From assembly GCA_009741485.1 (NCBI GenBank), contig CM019227.1, positions 16,601,015-16,665,014 on the forward strand: DNA of 64,000 nt. The letters are read 5' to 3'. A model generated the notes under the pieces. The model was not told the DNA's origin, searched no databases, and saw only the letters and a program-made list of their open reading frames with translations. Of this stretch, positions 1 through 12,600 are shown one piece after another. The position numbers and the translations under genes were made by a program. How positions within the stretch are numbered: the first letter of the stretch is position 1; each line of letters opens with the position of its first letter. The stretch comes from Malurus cyaneus samueli. Taxonomy: Eukaryota > Chordata > Aves > Passeriformes > Maluridae.

Positions 1-532
1 CACACAGACAGGGTTTCAGGAAGTAAATCTTCTCCCATCTCCCAATCATCTGTATTGAGGTGGGCAATTATCCCAAAAGGAGTTTTGGATGGGCCTCCAT
101 TCCACAGACTCACTCATAAATGTTAGACTAAACTTTACTTTAGTGGCCCAGATGCTCCTGTCACAGGGAACACAGAAAGGCAGTGAATTAAGTGATCTGG
201 GAAAAAGAACAGCTAGTATTTGAAGGGAAGAGTGGTTGTTTTTTTAAATTTCATAGAACACCTTGCTTAAAAAACACAATTGTGAGTTCCTCTCCTTTGA
301 TATACACATAATGGTTTCCCTACACCCTGAAACCAAACCAAAAAGGGAACAAGAGAAAATACTGGCTATGAGAGGGAATTGAAAGTAATATTCAAAGTTA
401 TTAGAAAAAGAAGAAATTTCCCTCTCTACCATCTGTGGCAGCACTGCCTCAGGGGTAATTAATGAGAGGTGTTTGACAGCTCCTCATCCCAGCTCCTGTG
501 CCCCTCCACGTGTCCACAAGCCCAGGACTTAC
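1..532 (-). other. MGRN1: MGRN1 intron 4 (partial)
   Basis: Intronic sequence between the exon 4 donor and the left edge. I see no further exon and no recognisable repeat in it. Confidence 0.8.
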
Positions 533-679
533 ACGGCCATGCCACCAACAAACTCCTCTGTAGCCTGGCAATAGATTGTGATGGCAACTCGGGCATCTGC
601 ATCAAAGGTGAACTCCAGGCTGTACAGGACCTTCTGCTTCCCATTCTCCTCAGTAGGACTGTCAACATCATCTTTATAC
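533..679 (-). CDS. MGRN1: MGRN1 coding exon 4 (last one in the window)
   Basis: Residues 99-147, from RYKDDVDSPTEENGKQKVLY through the conserved core LEFTFDADARVAITIYCQ to FVGGMAV. The acceptor is gtctttcag and the donor GTAAGT. It leaves the window in phase 2, so the next exon lies left of position 1. Confidence 0.95.
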
Positions 680-3600
680 CTGAAAGACAATGACAGAGGA
701 TTAGAACATATATTTAGGAGGTACCAACAAGATCACTCTGGGAATAAGGAAAGAATACTCCAGCCTCGGTGTTCTGGGCAGGCAAGGCAGCTTGGGCTTC
801 AACCTAGGGCTCCACAGATTTCCTTTCTTTCCCCTGAGGAAGGCTCTTCCAAGATCTGACTGAAGTCATTAAAGTGCACTCATGATGGTGTTGAGGGATC
901 TCACCCAGTCTTAGAGTGCCAGGGCACAGAATGAGACAAGAAAGGGAAATCCTGAATGTCAAACCCTGAGAAGGAACATTCTCCTTCCTTTTAAATCTTC
1001 ATATTATACTCAGTATCTGGACAAAAGAAATCCTGCATGGGCTTGAGAAATCTAAAGCATAATTCTTTTAACTCTGCAATGAAAATGATGCGTGACAGGC
1101 AAAAAACCGGAGGTTTTTGTAACACAAAGAACTCCTGAAGCTTAACAAAAGGTACCTCCAGTATCACACAGAAGATGATATTTAGCTCAGAAAGCATCCA
1201 GATATAGGAATTTCAAACACCTTTAAATGTATAAATGATCAACTAAACCTCTGGTGCTGTGAGGGACTGGAGCTTGCACATATTTACTGTACCAACAGAA
1301 TAAGTTTAGAAGTTATTTCAGTGAACATAAAAGTGATCACCACTGGGTGGGTTACTCCTCCCTGCTGCAGCAAAGAGCATAAATCCAGTGAAGAAGGGGT
1401 CTGAAGCCAGTTCTGGGCCAGTGAGCTATGGCCATGGACCAGGAGGATTTATGGTGTGTCAGGAGTGGTCATGGAAAGCAGCAGATCTTGGAACAAGCAG
1501 CCAACACAACACACCACAAGAAAATTACAGAATGATGGAATATCCTGAGTGGGAAAGCACCCACAAGGATCATCCAGCCCAAGTCCTGGCCCTGCACAGG
1601 ATACCCCAACAATCCCACACTGTGCCTGAGCATTGTCCAAATGCTCCTGGAGCTCTGGCAGCCTCGGGCCCGTGCCCATTCTCTGGGGAGCCTGTTCAGT
1701 GTCCAGCACCCTCTGAGTGAAGAACCTTTTCCTGATCTCCAACCTAAATCTCCCATGGCACAGCTCCAGCCGTGCCCTGGGTCCTGTCCCTGTCCCTGAG
1801 AGCAGGGGCTGGAGCTGCCCTCAGGAGGAGCTGCAGCCCCCACTGAGCTCTGCCCTCAGCCTCTTCTCCTGAACTGACCAAGCTCTCTCTGCCTCGAAGA
1901 GCAGAGTGACAGACAAATGGATGTGATTCACTGGCAGGGCAGCAGCAGATTCTCCATAAATTCAAATCCCATGACCAGAGTTACCACTGAGAGCTCAGGC
2001 ACTGTCAGAATGGTGAGGGCAGCAAGGCTGCCTTTGAGAGGTGAAACAGCACTGACTTGTCAGCCAGCTCCAGCCTCACTTGTTTATCAGTAATACCTTA
2101 ATTGCCACGATGGCTGGGTCAAAGCCAAGCAGCTGAACTATTCAGGAAAAGCTTGGCACAGTCTCTGTCTTCACAGTATCAGCCCCTCCCCATCAACAGC
2201 CTTGATGAATACAGTGCACTGTCAAAAGTACTCAGAAATAGGTCAGACATACCTGCATAATTCAATGTAAAAATTGCCAAGGGAATCCTTATTTACCAAG
2301 TTCACTGACATATAATAACTGCTGCCTGATTAAGAGGACTCCAGCATGCATTTTACTTACCACCACATTGAACAAGAATGAAATGTTCAGTTTCAGTAAT
2401 CTAATACAAAAGGTGCAAAATAAAATTTGAGAGCAGTATAATCAAATACCCAACACACATATTTGTACTAATGTAACCCTAGTGAAAACTACAGCACACA
2501 CCCGCATTCCTGTCTGAAGGGATTGGAGAGGCTTTTGCTACAGGTTCACCTAGGTCAGAGCAGCAAATCAAGCTAAAAACACCTAACATGCCAGCATAAA
2601 AAAAAAGCCAGATACCAAGAACTGGAGTCTGCAGAAACCTGGACACAATATACAGTATGGGGCAAGACTGTATTTTCACACAAGCTAGTTACATTCAAAG
2701 AGTAAAATCACAGCACTTGAAGGCTGTAAAGAAGAAACACTGGGCAAAAGGGCAGGTTTGTCTAAAAACCACAGGGACCATCAACATTTTGTGCTGAACT
2801 GACCCAAGAACATGGATGACAACAATCCACTCAAAGTGCTGCGTGTGTCCAAAAGATTTGTGTCCAAATCACCTCTTGCTGCACTGCCCTCCGTGGATCC
2901 TAGATTGGAAATGAAGGATCCAGGCTGTGACAGATATTCCTCTTCTTCCAAAAGAAACAAGGTGGGAGAACCAGCACCTCTTGCAGGTGGAGGCACCTTC
3001 ACAGACTCACCTCATGCACAGGTAGGTATTAAAGAGAGCTGCCCAGCACATGTGTAAGCTACAGCACAGACTGAGATACCTGTGACAGTACCAGGTAACA
3101 GGGACACCAGTAACAGGGACACCTGGGTATGGGGCAGCTCACACACAAACAACATGTCATTAGCACCATCACTGCCTGATTTATCTTCCCAGGGGACCCA
3201 GAAAAAGCATCCCAGATCACCCTCCTGCTCCCAGCTTCACCTCTGCACCTCCCTGCCAGCACTCAGAATGTGCTTCCATCATTTCAAAGAGATAAGGGGT
3301 TAAACCTAGACTAGAATAGATCTGTTGCCCTGGGAAACCACCGAGGGGCCACTGCAGTGCCTGAAGGGAAGGTTTCTGGAGGATGCATCTGCTGGGAAGT
3401 AGGAGGGTCTGAGCCCTGTCTGCCTGGAACAGCATCACTGGAGCAGAGGGCAAGGCACAAGTGTCTAAATGGTGGCAGTCACAGCAAGACTGTGTCCTCC
3501 TGCTGTAACATCCCTGCTCTGGAGGCTTAGAAAATCATTCACCGCCTTCCAGTACCCGAAGGGTATGAAAAGATGGAGAGAGACTGCTTACAAGAGCCTG

Positions 3601-6600
3601 GAGTGACAGACAAGGAGGAATAGCTTCACACTGACAGAGCACAGGGTTAGCTCAGACATTAGGAGGAAATTCTTCCCTGTGAGGGTGGGCAGGCCCTGGC
3701 ACAGGGTGCCCAGAGAAGCTGTGGCTGCCCCTGGGTCCCTGGAAGTTTTCCAGGCCAACTAGGACAGGGCTTGGAGCAACCTGGGATAGTGGAAAGTGTC
3801 CCTGCCGATGGTAGGGGGTGGAAGGAGATGAGCTTTGAGGTCCCTTCCAACCCAAACCAGTCTGGGATTCTATGATCTGCCACAGAGCAAAGAGTTTAGG
3901 TGAGAAAAGACTGCACAGATGGTAGCTGGCCCAAGGAACAAGCAAAGACTACTATGGTGCATACTTTGAGAGGCAGAGATATCTTGTGCCCCCACCCTCA
4001 TGTGCAGGAATGGTGGGTAACATCAGGGGAACAAAACAAAAATCAGATATTTTGCATTATTTCCTTCTTTGCAAGGCACGTGGCAGACAAAGGTGGTTGG
4101 GGAGTGGTTTGGGTGCTTCAAGAGCTCTTCTGTCTCCACCTGCACTCAAATTTTACAGTGCACATTTAACCAAGCCCTACAGACAGTGTCCATGTGAAGT
4201 GGCCACAAGTGCATGCACAAGTTTGGGAAACAGTGACTTTGGTGGGTGTGCATTTGGGTCATGCACAGAGGTGCATTACAGAGCCTTCACAATCACAGGT
4301 ACAGAGGAAAGAGACTGACCACCTTTGAGAACAAATAGCTGATCCAACGTTTTGATCGAAAAAGCAAAGCAGGATGACCAAGGGAGCTGAGACCACCTGG
4401 TCTGACATCACTCCTGGATAAAACAATGGAATTGCTGAAGCTGTTTGTTTGTCTGTTAAAGAATTAAAGGATAAAAATATAATTAACAGCAGCCATGACA
4501 GTTTTACCGGACTAGGCTGAGTCTAACCCAGTTTCATCCTTTCAGGAGATTCACAGGTCTGACCAACATTGTAGGCATGCAGGATAAATGTCAAACAGCC
4601 CGAGTGCTGTGAGCTCTGCATTACCCACCGGCTGAGCAGGCACTAAATGAGAGCAGAACTAGTGACATCTCTGTCAGCACTGACTTTTACATGGCAGAGC
4701 ACTACCGAAGGGTTCTCCTATTTGGGGCTTCTGCAAAGATCTGTCCAGTTTAACACCGTCCAGGGCTGCAGAGCAGGCAATCCCATCCTCTCACCACCTC
4801 TACCACAGGATGAACAGCTCCAAGAATCCAGATCAGCCCCACTGTGCTGGAGAGGGAAGAGATTTAATTTCTCTCACTCTCAGCAACTCACCTGCCCCAC
4901 CTCAGCCCCCACCATCCACATCTCTCAGGCTCTTATCCAAAACACAGAGTGGTTTCACTACTCTCCATGAGACTCCTGATGCTTCAGACACATTCCCAAA
5001 CCACTACAGTTGGTGACTCCTTCAATGCATTTGTTCCATGATGCTATCCAAAGCCCAAAGTCTGAAGCAGAGAAGCTGTCCCAGGGTGCAACAACAGACA
5101 TTGTCTCCTGAGCTGATCTTCCTCCTGCAACTGGACAGGTTTTCAGGATAAGAGGGAACAGCCAGTACCAGCCCACCAGGTACTGCAGCTCTGCAACAAA
5201 GCTTCCAATCCAAGGCCAAATGTGGCACACAAGACAAAGGAAGTCCTTCTCTGTTAGTGGTTAACAGCAAAATTCCTGCTACCCTCCTCTGAGGTTCACA
5301 GTCTCCTCCTGCCAGAAATCAAACACTCACATGTGACATTGAAGACTCAGAACTTCAACACTAATATCCATAAGTTTATTGTTTCCCTGCAAAGCTCATG
5401 TAAAAATTCACGATTTGGCAAAACTCAGAATTTTATCTGGTCAGAGTTGGGCAAGAAGGCCAGAGTGGACAGCTCCCCATATTCCTCCATTGCAACTCTC
5501 CTGTGAGGACAACTCCCGGCAGTGTTGGTGTTGTTCATCCTGGAGAAGGCTTCACAGAGACCTTAGAACCCTTCCAGTGCTTCAAGGGGTTCCAAGAGAG
5601 CTGGAAAGGGACTTGGGACAGGGGCTCAGAGATACAGGACAATGGGAAATGGCTTCACCATGACAAAGGGCAGAGTTAGATGGGATATTGGGAAGGAATT
5701 CTTCCCTATGAGGATGGTGAGGCCCTGGCACAGGGTGCCCAGAGAAGCTGTGGCTGCCCCTGGATCCCTGGCAGTGTCCAAGGCCAGATTGGATGGGGCT
5801 TGGAGCAACCTGGGATAGTGGAAGCTATCCCTGACCATGGCAGGGGGTGACACAAGATGGTCTTTAAGGTCCCTTCCAACCCAAACCAGACTGTGATCTA
5901 TGAAAACCAGAAAGTTTGTGTGGACACTACCATCAGAACATACACTTATAGCTTTACACCTCGACATTCGGCTCAGTATTGCTTTATTTGGTGAAGGATG
6001 TGGTAAATTTACTAGTTCAGGAAGAATGTGCAAACCTCAACCACTGGCTGGGAATAAGCCAGGCTGGAGAGGGCACAAAGTGTCCTTACGTGCACAGAGG
6101 AAGGAAAGCAAAGCCTCTAGGCCAGAACAGTAGAAAAGCACAATACAGAATGTACCCTTGGGGACTGCCAATTAAAATCTCATTTTGGGTCTACATCAGT
6201 GCAAAATGAAATAGAGTCATGTTGGCAGTGCAGTCGTCAGCACTGACACAGCAGCAGCAGCAGCAGCACAAGAGCCCGTGAGAGCCTGTGAGGCAGAAAA
6301 AGAACTGATAGCACCAGGAACTACAAGAATGCAAACCTAAACACCACCAAGGTGCATGGACACTACATTTCAAATAGTCCAGAGCTTGGGAACTTGCAAC
6401 TCTGCTTGGGGAAACAGGACGTGCAACCACAGGAAGCAGAATGACAGAACTGTATGTACTAAACTACACCAACTGCTCCATTCACAGGCCTCTCCCAGGG
6501 AAAAAGCCACTTCCCATTTGGCTTCTGAGAGATGATACACTGCTTAGGCTCCTTTTCTTTTTTCCTAGAGAAGTACTTCACCCTTGAGCTGAAAAATCAA

Positions 6601-9600
6601 AGAGCTTTCAAAGCAGTTTACCAACGGCCACTTATTTGGAAGTTCAATCAGCTTTGAAACCACAGGTTTTGCTCATTTAAAAAACAAAACAAAACAATAA
6701 AAACCCCTTCAGTTTTCACGTAAAAACAAACTGAGGGTTTTTGGTTCTGACTCAAAGTGCTCACGTTACACCACACTCTCAGAGTCACCTTGGCTGGGAG
6801 CTGCAGCTGGACCCCTGCCAGTGCTCCAGCCCCGAGACGCACAATCCGGAGTGACTCCAGCCAGGATCATTGGGAAATGCTCAGCCTGGACATCTGCCCA
6901 GTGCTCAGACCCAAACAAAGCACTGAATGCTGGGCCCTGTACCTCAGCCATCTGCTGGAAAGAGGACAGCTGCAGGGCTGAGTGTGAGCCAGTGCTTTAA
7001 TCCAGCTCTGCTGGTTTAGATCTCAGTGTGGAGCAGTGAAAGGTAACAGATCTCCATGACTGTCCTTCCCCCACACATGGGACACAAGCCATGGAAACAA
7101 AAGCATAACACTAGGACCAAACTTTGTCTTGGCAGCAGGAGAAACCTGAGGAAGTTTCACTCAAGAGCAATCAGTCTTCCTGGCCCGTGACTTACATCAG
7201 AATCAACTCCTGTCTGGCTTCTCCTTGCACAGGAATGCAGGAAGGAATCTGTCTGTAAAGTTTATTGACCTGACTAACATCTTCCGCTCATGCTAATGAT
7301 TTCATGGCTTTGTTTACCACTCCAGTCTGTCCTGTAGAAACAGACACATCACTGGTCCTATTTGGAAACACAGATTTTTTGGATAAGGAGCATATAAACC
7401 ACGTGAAAGCTCACAAGGGAATGCAGAAACCTCTGGACAGATCTAGCAACAAGGATGTGGATATCAGCCATTCTCCAAAACCTTACCAGTACAGTTTGGC
7501 TCTGGCTGACAGATCACTGGGTTGAGTTACATGAAAGGCTCAGGTAATGGCAGTACCTCACAAGTCGGAGAGAATCTTTGCGGATGTTCACCAGACTCCT
7601 CAGTGTCTTCACTGGCTCATGTGGAGCTGGAGTTACATAGGGAAACTGCAACAAAAAGGCAAATAATTCTCCTGTTATTACACTATAAAAGGTGGCAGCA
7701 TGTTACCTGGCATGCAATTTACCCAAATCAAGAAGTATGTAGCTTTCAGGGTACTCAGTACAGCAGCCACAAGGAACAGTAATAGCAAATTTTATTTACA
7801 GATAAATCAAGCGTGGTGTTTCAGGGTGATAATCCTGCCCTGGCCCAGCAACAGCTCATACTGGGAATACACACTTTAAGAAAGGGCATTTTCACAAGGT
7901 CTTTTTCTGCACCCTGAGCTCTCAGTGAGGAAAGCCCTGGTCTCCCAAGCTTTTCTTTCCACTAAAGAAACCACCCCCAGCTTGAGCAGAAGAAATGCAG
8001 CTCTTTCATGTGTGTTACAGCATGCAAGCAGTGATCTGACTGCTAATCAGCATGCTGAAACCCTGGATTACTAGGGGAAACTCTTTTTATTCTGAAACAA
8101 TGGGGCAAATGTTCTGGAAAAGAAAAGGGACAGGGATAGGGGGCCTCAATCTTTTGTACAGTCAAGAAACCTTCTCTCACAGATTGTCCTTTAAATAGGG
8201 ACAATAATGCTTCAGACTGTAATTCTCCTTTGTGGGCACAGGATCTCCAGTGAGAAATGCAAAGGAAACTGCTTATTGTGGTGATCACAACCTGTACAGC
8301 TGCAGACCCGCCTGCTGGGCACCAGGGACCACCAACACATGTTTCCTTAGAAATGAGGCAAGGCCTCAGTTACTCCAAAGCAAGAACTGGGCCCACATCC
8401 AGAAAAAGAGTTTCACTGCTCTGTGTTTGAGTATTTTTTTTTTCCTTGAAGATTAATCAGAGCTGCCAAAGGGCTTTAACTTTACATAGGCAAACTATAT
8501 TCCACAACAGCCTCCTTCTCTTAAGCCTACTTGGCAAATTTCCCATGGTGTCAATGGCATCTCACCCACTCCCATCCAGAGAAATGATGAAACTCAGGGC
8601 TGGGATATCAGCAAGGAAATCCAGGCTGAGACATGCAGGTAATTGAACTCTGCCAGGCTGGCCCCTACAGGGAGGGCCCTGTGTGCACACACAGCACAGG
8701 GGATGTGGTGAGCACCCCCAGGCCTGCCCAGCATTGATACAACCATAGATTTTCAGCTCAAGTCGCTCCTTTCTTATTCTGTTGCCCAACTGCACTTTCT
8801 GCTTGAACAAGGACTTTCCTGATTCCTCCTCTCCTACTCTGGAGAATCCTGTGAACTGAGTGTGGTTCTAAAAAGACCAACAGCACAGCCTGAGGAGAAA
8901 CTCAGAAAGCAGAAAATGCTTGTCATTGTTCCAATTCAAGCACTGAGTCATCTCCTGCCTCGGTTTCCCCCACGTGTAAAACCATGGTGATCCCAAACTG
9001 CCACCAAGCACCACAAACATTAATTAATTAATTAATGGTCACAGCTATTCTCATGAAGAGAACCACAACTTCAATTTTTCATTTTCATGTTTTGAAGCTG
9101 CAGAAACAACTAAGAAAATAGTGGACAAAGCAAGCAGCTCTTCCCTTTCCTCTCCAGAACTCTGAAAACATCTCCAAATGGTTTCTACTCTGTTACCTTT
9201 TGGTTCTTTTTAAGCAGCTTTGAGATGCAAGAGAAATCCAAAACATAACACTTGCATAAAATTCCTGTCTATCCCTCACAATTGCATTATTCCCTTTTCA
9301 AGAACAAGCCAATCACTTGAGCAAGTAACTTTTCACAGTCTCTAGACACCTGTGAGCCTAAACCTTTATGTTCCAGCTGGGAAAACTAAAAGAGAGAAGG
9401 AGAGACTTTTACCTAGGTATAACACCCATAAAATATCAAGATCTATCTTAACACTGCCCTACACCCAGTCAGGCCACTCATTTACACACCAACAGCACAT
9501 GTTGAACACAGTCTGGAAGCCATCCAACGTGCCCAGGAGCCTTGGGAAGTTCAGGCTCAGCTTCCCAGCCTTCTCTGCAGCATTTTTTACACTTGCTCAG

Positions 9601-12600
9601 GCAGGCAGGATTAGTCCCAAATTCTGTGCTCCTGAATTCTTCTTCCCCCACCACTAACTCCTTCTGTCCTGAGTGACAATAAGCCTCAAGGGTGAATTCA
9701 GCTTCTCAGGAAAACTCAGTTTGTATCTAAACAGATTGGAATGACATTCCCCAAGCAGCAAGGACCTCTTAGGTCTATGCCATCGTCCTCTACAAACCCT
9801 CACAAGATTTTCCAAAACAGGCAGGAAATGAAAAAGAGTAAAACAGACAGAACATAGGAACTTGCCTGAACTGGTCTATTCCCAAGGAAGTTTAGGTCCA
9901 TGTTCTCACCAAAAAGGTAACCCTCAGGATGAGGGGTGTCAAACTTCTCGCCTCCCATAAAGAAGTGACTTGCAAAGTAGTTTCCTAGAAACAAAAAACA
10001 CAGGGAAATGAAAAAAAAAAAACCTCTAAATGAGTGCTTCCTCGACAAGCCTGTGCAGTTTTAAATTCACAGGTATAAAAAAGCCACAAGACGCAGAAAA
10101 CACTGTTTTTATCTTCTGTAGTACTGAGATACTGCCAACAGTAAAAACATGGGAAAAAAAAAAAAACCAAAACCAAACCTAGAATAAATCATTACAATGG
10201 AGATAATTCCATTGCAACTTGTTTTCCAGAGAAGAGAGAGGAGCAGGAAAAGTCAGCTCTTTCCAATATTGCTCCATTCTGGCAAATGCTTCCTGTTTTC
10301 TCCACTCTCCAGTGTGAAGCCCAGTCCCACAAACACCATGGGCCTGCTCAGAGAAGGATGAGGCAAAGCCCAGCACAGCCAGAGGGGCTCCTGTTGGGCA
10401 AAGTTTGCCTTTTCCCCGCTCCTTCACTCTCATATCCCACACAAGAACCACATCAAACCTTTACAGTGAGTGCTGGAGACTGTATACCTTGATGTTAATT
10501 TAATTAACAACACTGACAGCTCTAAATGCAGAAACATGGGAGAGAAAACAGAGATTGGCTAAAGTGAATTTCATCTCCCCATATTTCACCACCAATTTGT
10601 TTCATTCACCTTTAAGGTAATGCACAACAGTGCAAATTTCAGGACACAAAGCATGTGCAAGGTCACTGGGATTCTGGAGCATGGGACTGTCTGCAAAATG
10701 AACAGAATTAATTCAAGTGTGTGAGAGCACCACAGACACAGCTCTCTCCTAGAAAGACTTCAGGGAAACACTCTCAAATACGAACTTCACAGAGTTACAA
10801 TTTCAGAGACATAGTATCAGGAGAGAACTACAAGAAAAGACTCCATCCAAGTCACTTCGCTTCAGGTTTCAGAGTGGGGGATGAGAGGACTGAGCCAAAT
10901 GTACATTTGTTTCCCTGGGTGCAATGCATAGACAGCATAAATTTGTGTTAAAATGAGTCATTCCAGAAGCAGTAACTAATCATCAGAATGGCTAAGGAGG
11001 CATTCTGGAGGGATTTGCAGTCCTCCTAGCTAAGAGCAAGCATGATTTACTCTGAAATGGAAGGGTTTTCATGAATGGCCCTGTTTTTTCCATTAAGGCT
11101 TTTTTTCTTTATGCTTCAAGAAAGGCTCTTTTCACTCTGCACAGATGGCAGTGCCTTAATGATGATGGTAGGGCTCAGCTATTGCTGAGCTCAGCTTACA
11201 AGCACCCAGATGTTTGTAGTACTGAAACACGTCCTTCTGTCTCCAGATGCAACAATCACCTTCAGCACAGGTCCAGCATCTACTTAGAATCTGTCCTACA
11301 GGATCAGAATAACAAAATCAAAGAATCATTCAGGTTGGAAAAGCCCTCCAACATCACCAAGCCCAACCTGTGACCAATCACCCCCTTGTCAACCAGTCCA
11401 GAGCACTGAGTGCCACGTCCAGTCATTTCCTGGACACAAATGTAGTGCTCAAAATGACGGGAACTTTTTTCCAGCCCTCCCAGAAGCAACAAATTAAAAA
11501 ACTAATCTGCATATAATCTTCAAGCACAGCCATCCTGACACAGCCTCTCCACCTGAGATACAGGCTCACTATATCTCAGTACCTTGCTTGCACTGAGGTT
11601 CAAAAAACCATGCTGAACACCAGGGTTTAGGAATAGATTTCACATTGTATGCGGGTCAAGTAAGATTATGTTTTGGAACATTTTATTTGTTGAACTCTGA
11701 AGACAGTACTTGTGCAGGATATCTCAGTACCAAAGCAGCTGGTTATCTGGGATCAGAGTCAGAGAGAGTGACTCTCTCTGACTCTCTTTATTCAGTGAAT
11801 GAGACAGAATCATAAAATGGTTTGTGCAGAAAGGGACTTGAAGGATGACATAGGTCCAACTCCCTGCCATGGACACCTTTCACTAGACCAGGTTGCTCCA
11901 AGCCCTGTCCAACCTGGCCTGGAACACTTCCAGTGATGCAGCAGCCACAGCTTCTCTGGCAACATGTGCCAGGGCCTCACCATGCTCACAAGGCAGAACT
12001 TCCTAATGTTTAATCTAACCCTACTTTCTGTCAGTGTGAAGCCATCCCCACTTCTCTGTCAATCCAGGCTCTTTTAAATAGTCCTGCCCCATCTTTCCTG
12101 TAAGTTCCCTTCAGGTACTGGAAGGCCACAATTAGGTCACCCCAAAGCTTCTTTTTCTTTCCAGGCATATCAATCTCAATTCCCAATTCCCTCAGCCTTT
12201 CCTCACAGCAGAGCTGCTCCATCCCTCTGATCATCCTGGTGCCTCCTCTGGACTGGAGGAGTTCTGCCTGTGTTGGGCCCCCAGGGCTGGAGGCAGCTCA
12301 GCAGGTGGGGTCTCACCTGACAGGGGCAGAGGAGCAGAATCCCCCCCTCTCCTGCTGCCCATATGTGGGATCAGCCCAGGACACAGTTTGAGAACATCTC
12401 CAGGAACGAAAAAGTCTCTCTTGTTCCAGTTGAACAGCACCCAGACACAAAACCAGCACGTTCAAGGCACCTGCCATACTGTCACTGCTCTACTATGAAC
12501 TACTTCTGGGACCTCTACCACATTATTGAGATTTCACACAAATATACACAACAGTTGGAATGACAGCTTCAGTTCCACGTTCAGACTGAACTCTCTTAAT

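Larger units (their letters stand above)
680..7556 (-). other. MGRN1: MGRN1 intron 3
   Basis: A 6.9-kb GT-AG intron holding at least three CR1 fragments (listed separately) and a short CAG-type microsatellite near 6.25 kb. No open reading frame in it looks like protein. Confidence 0.85.
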
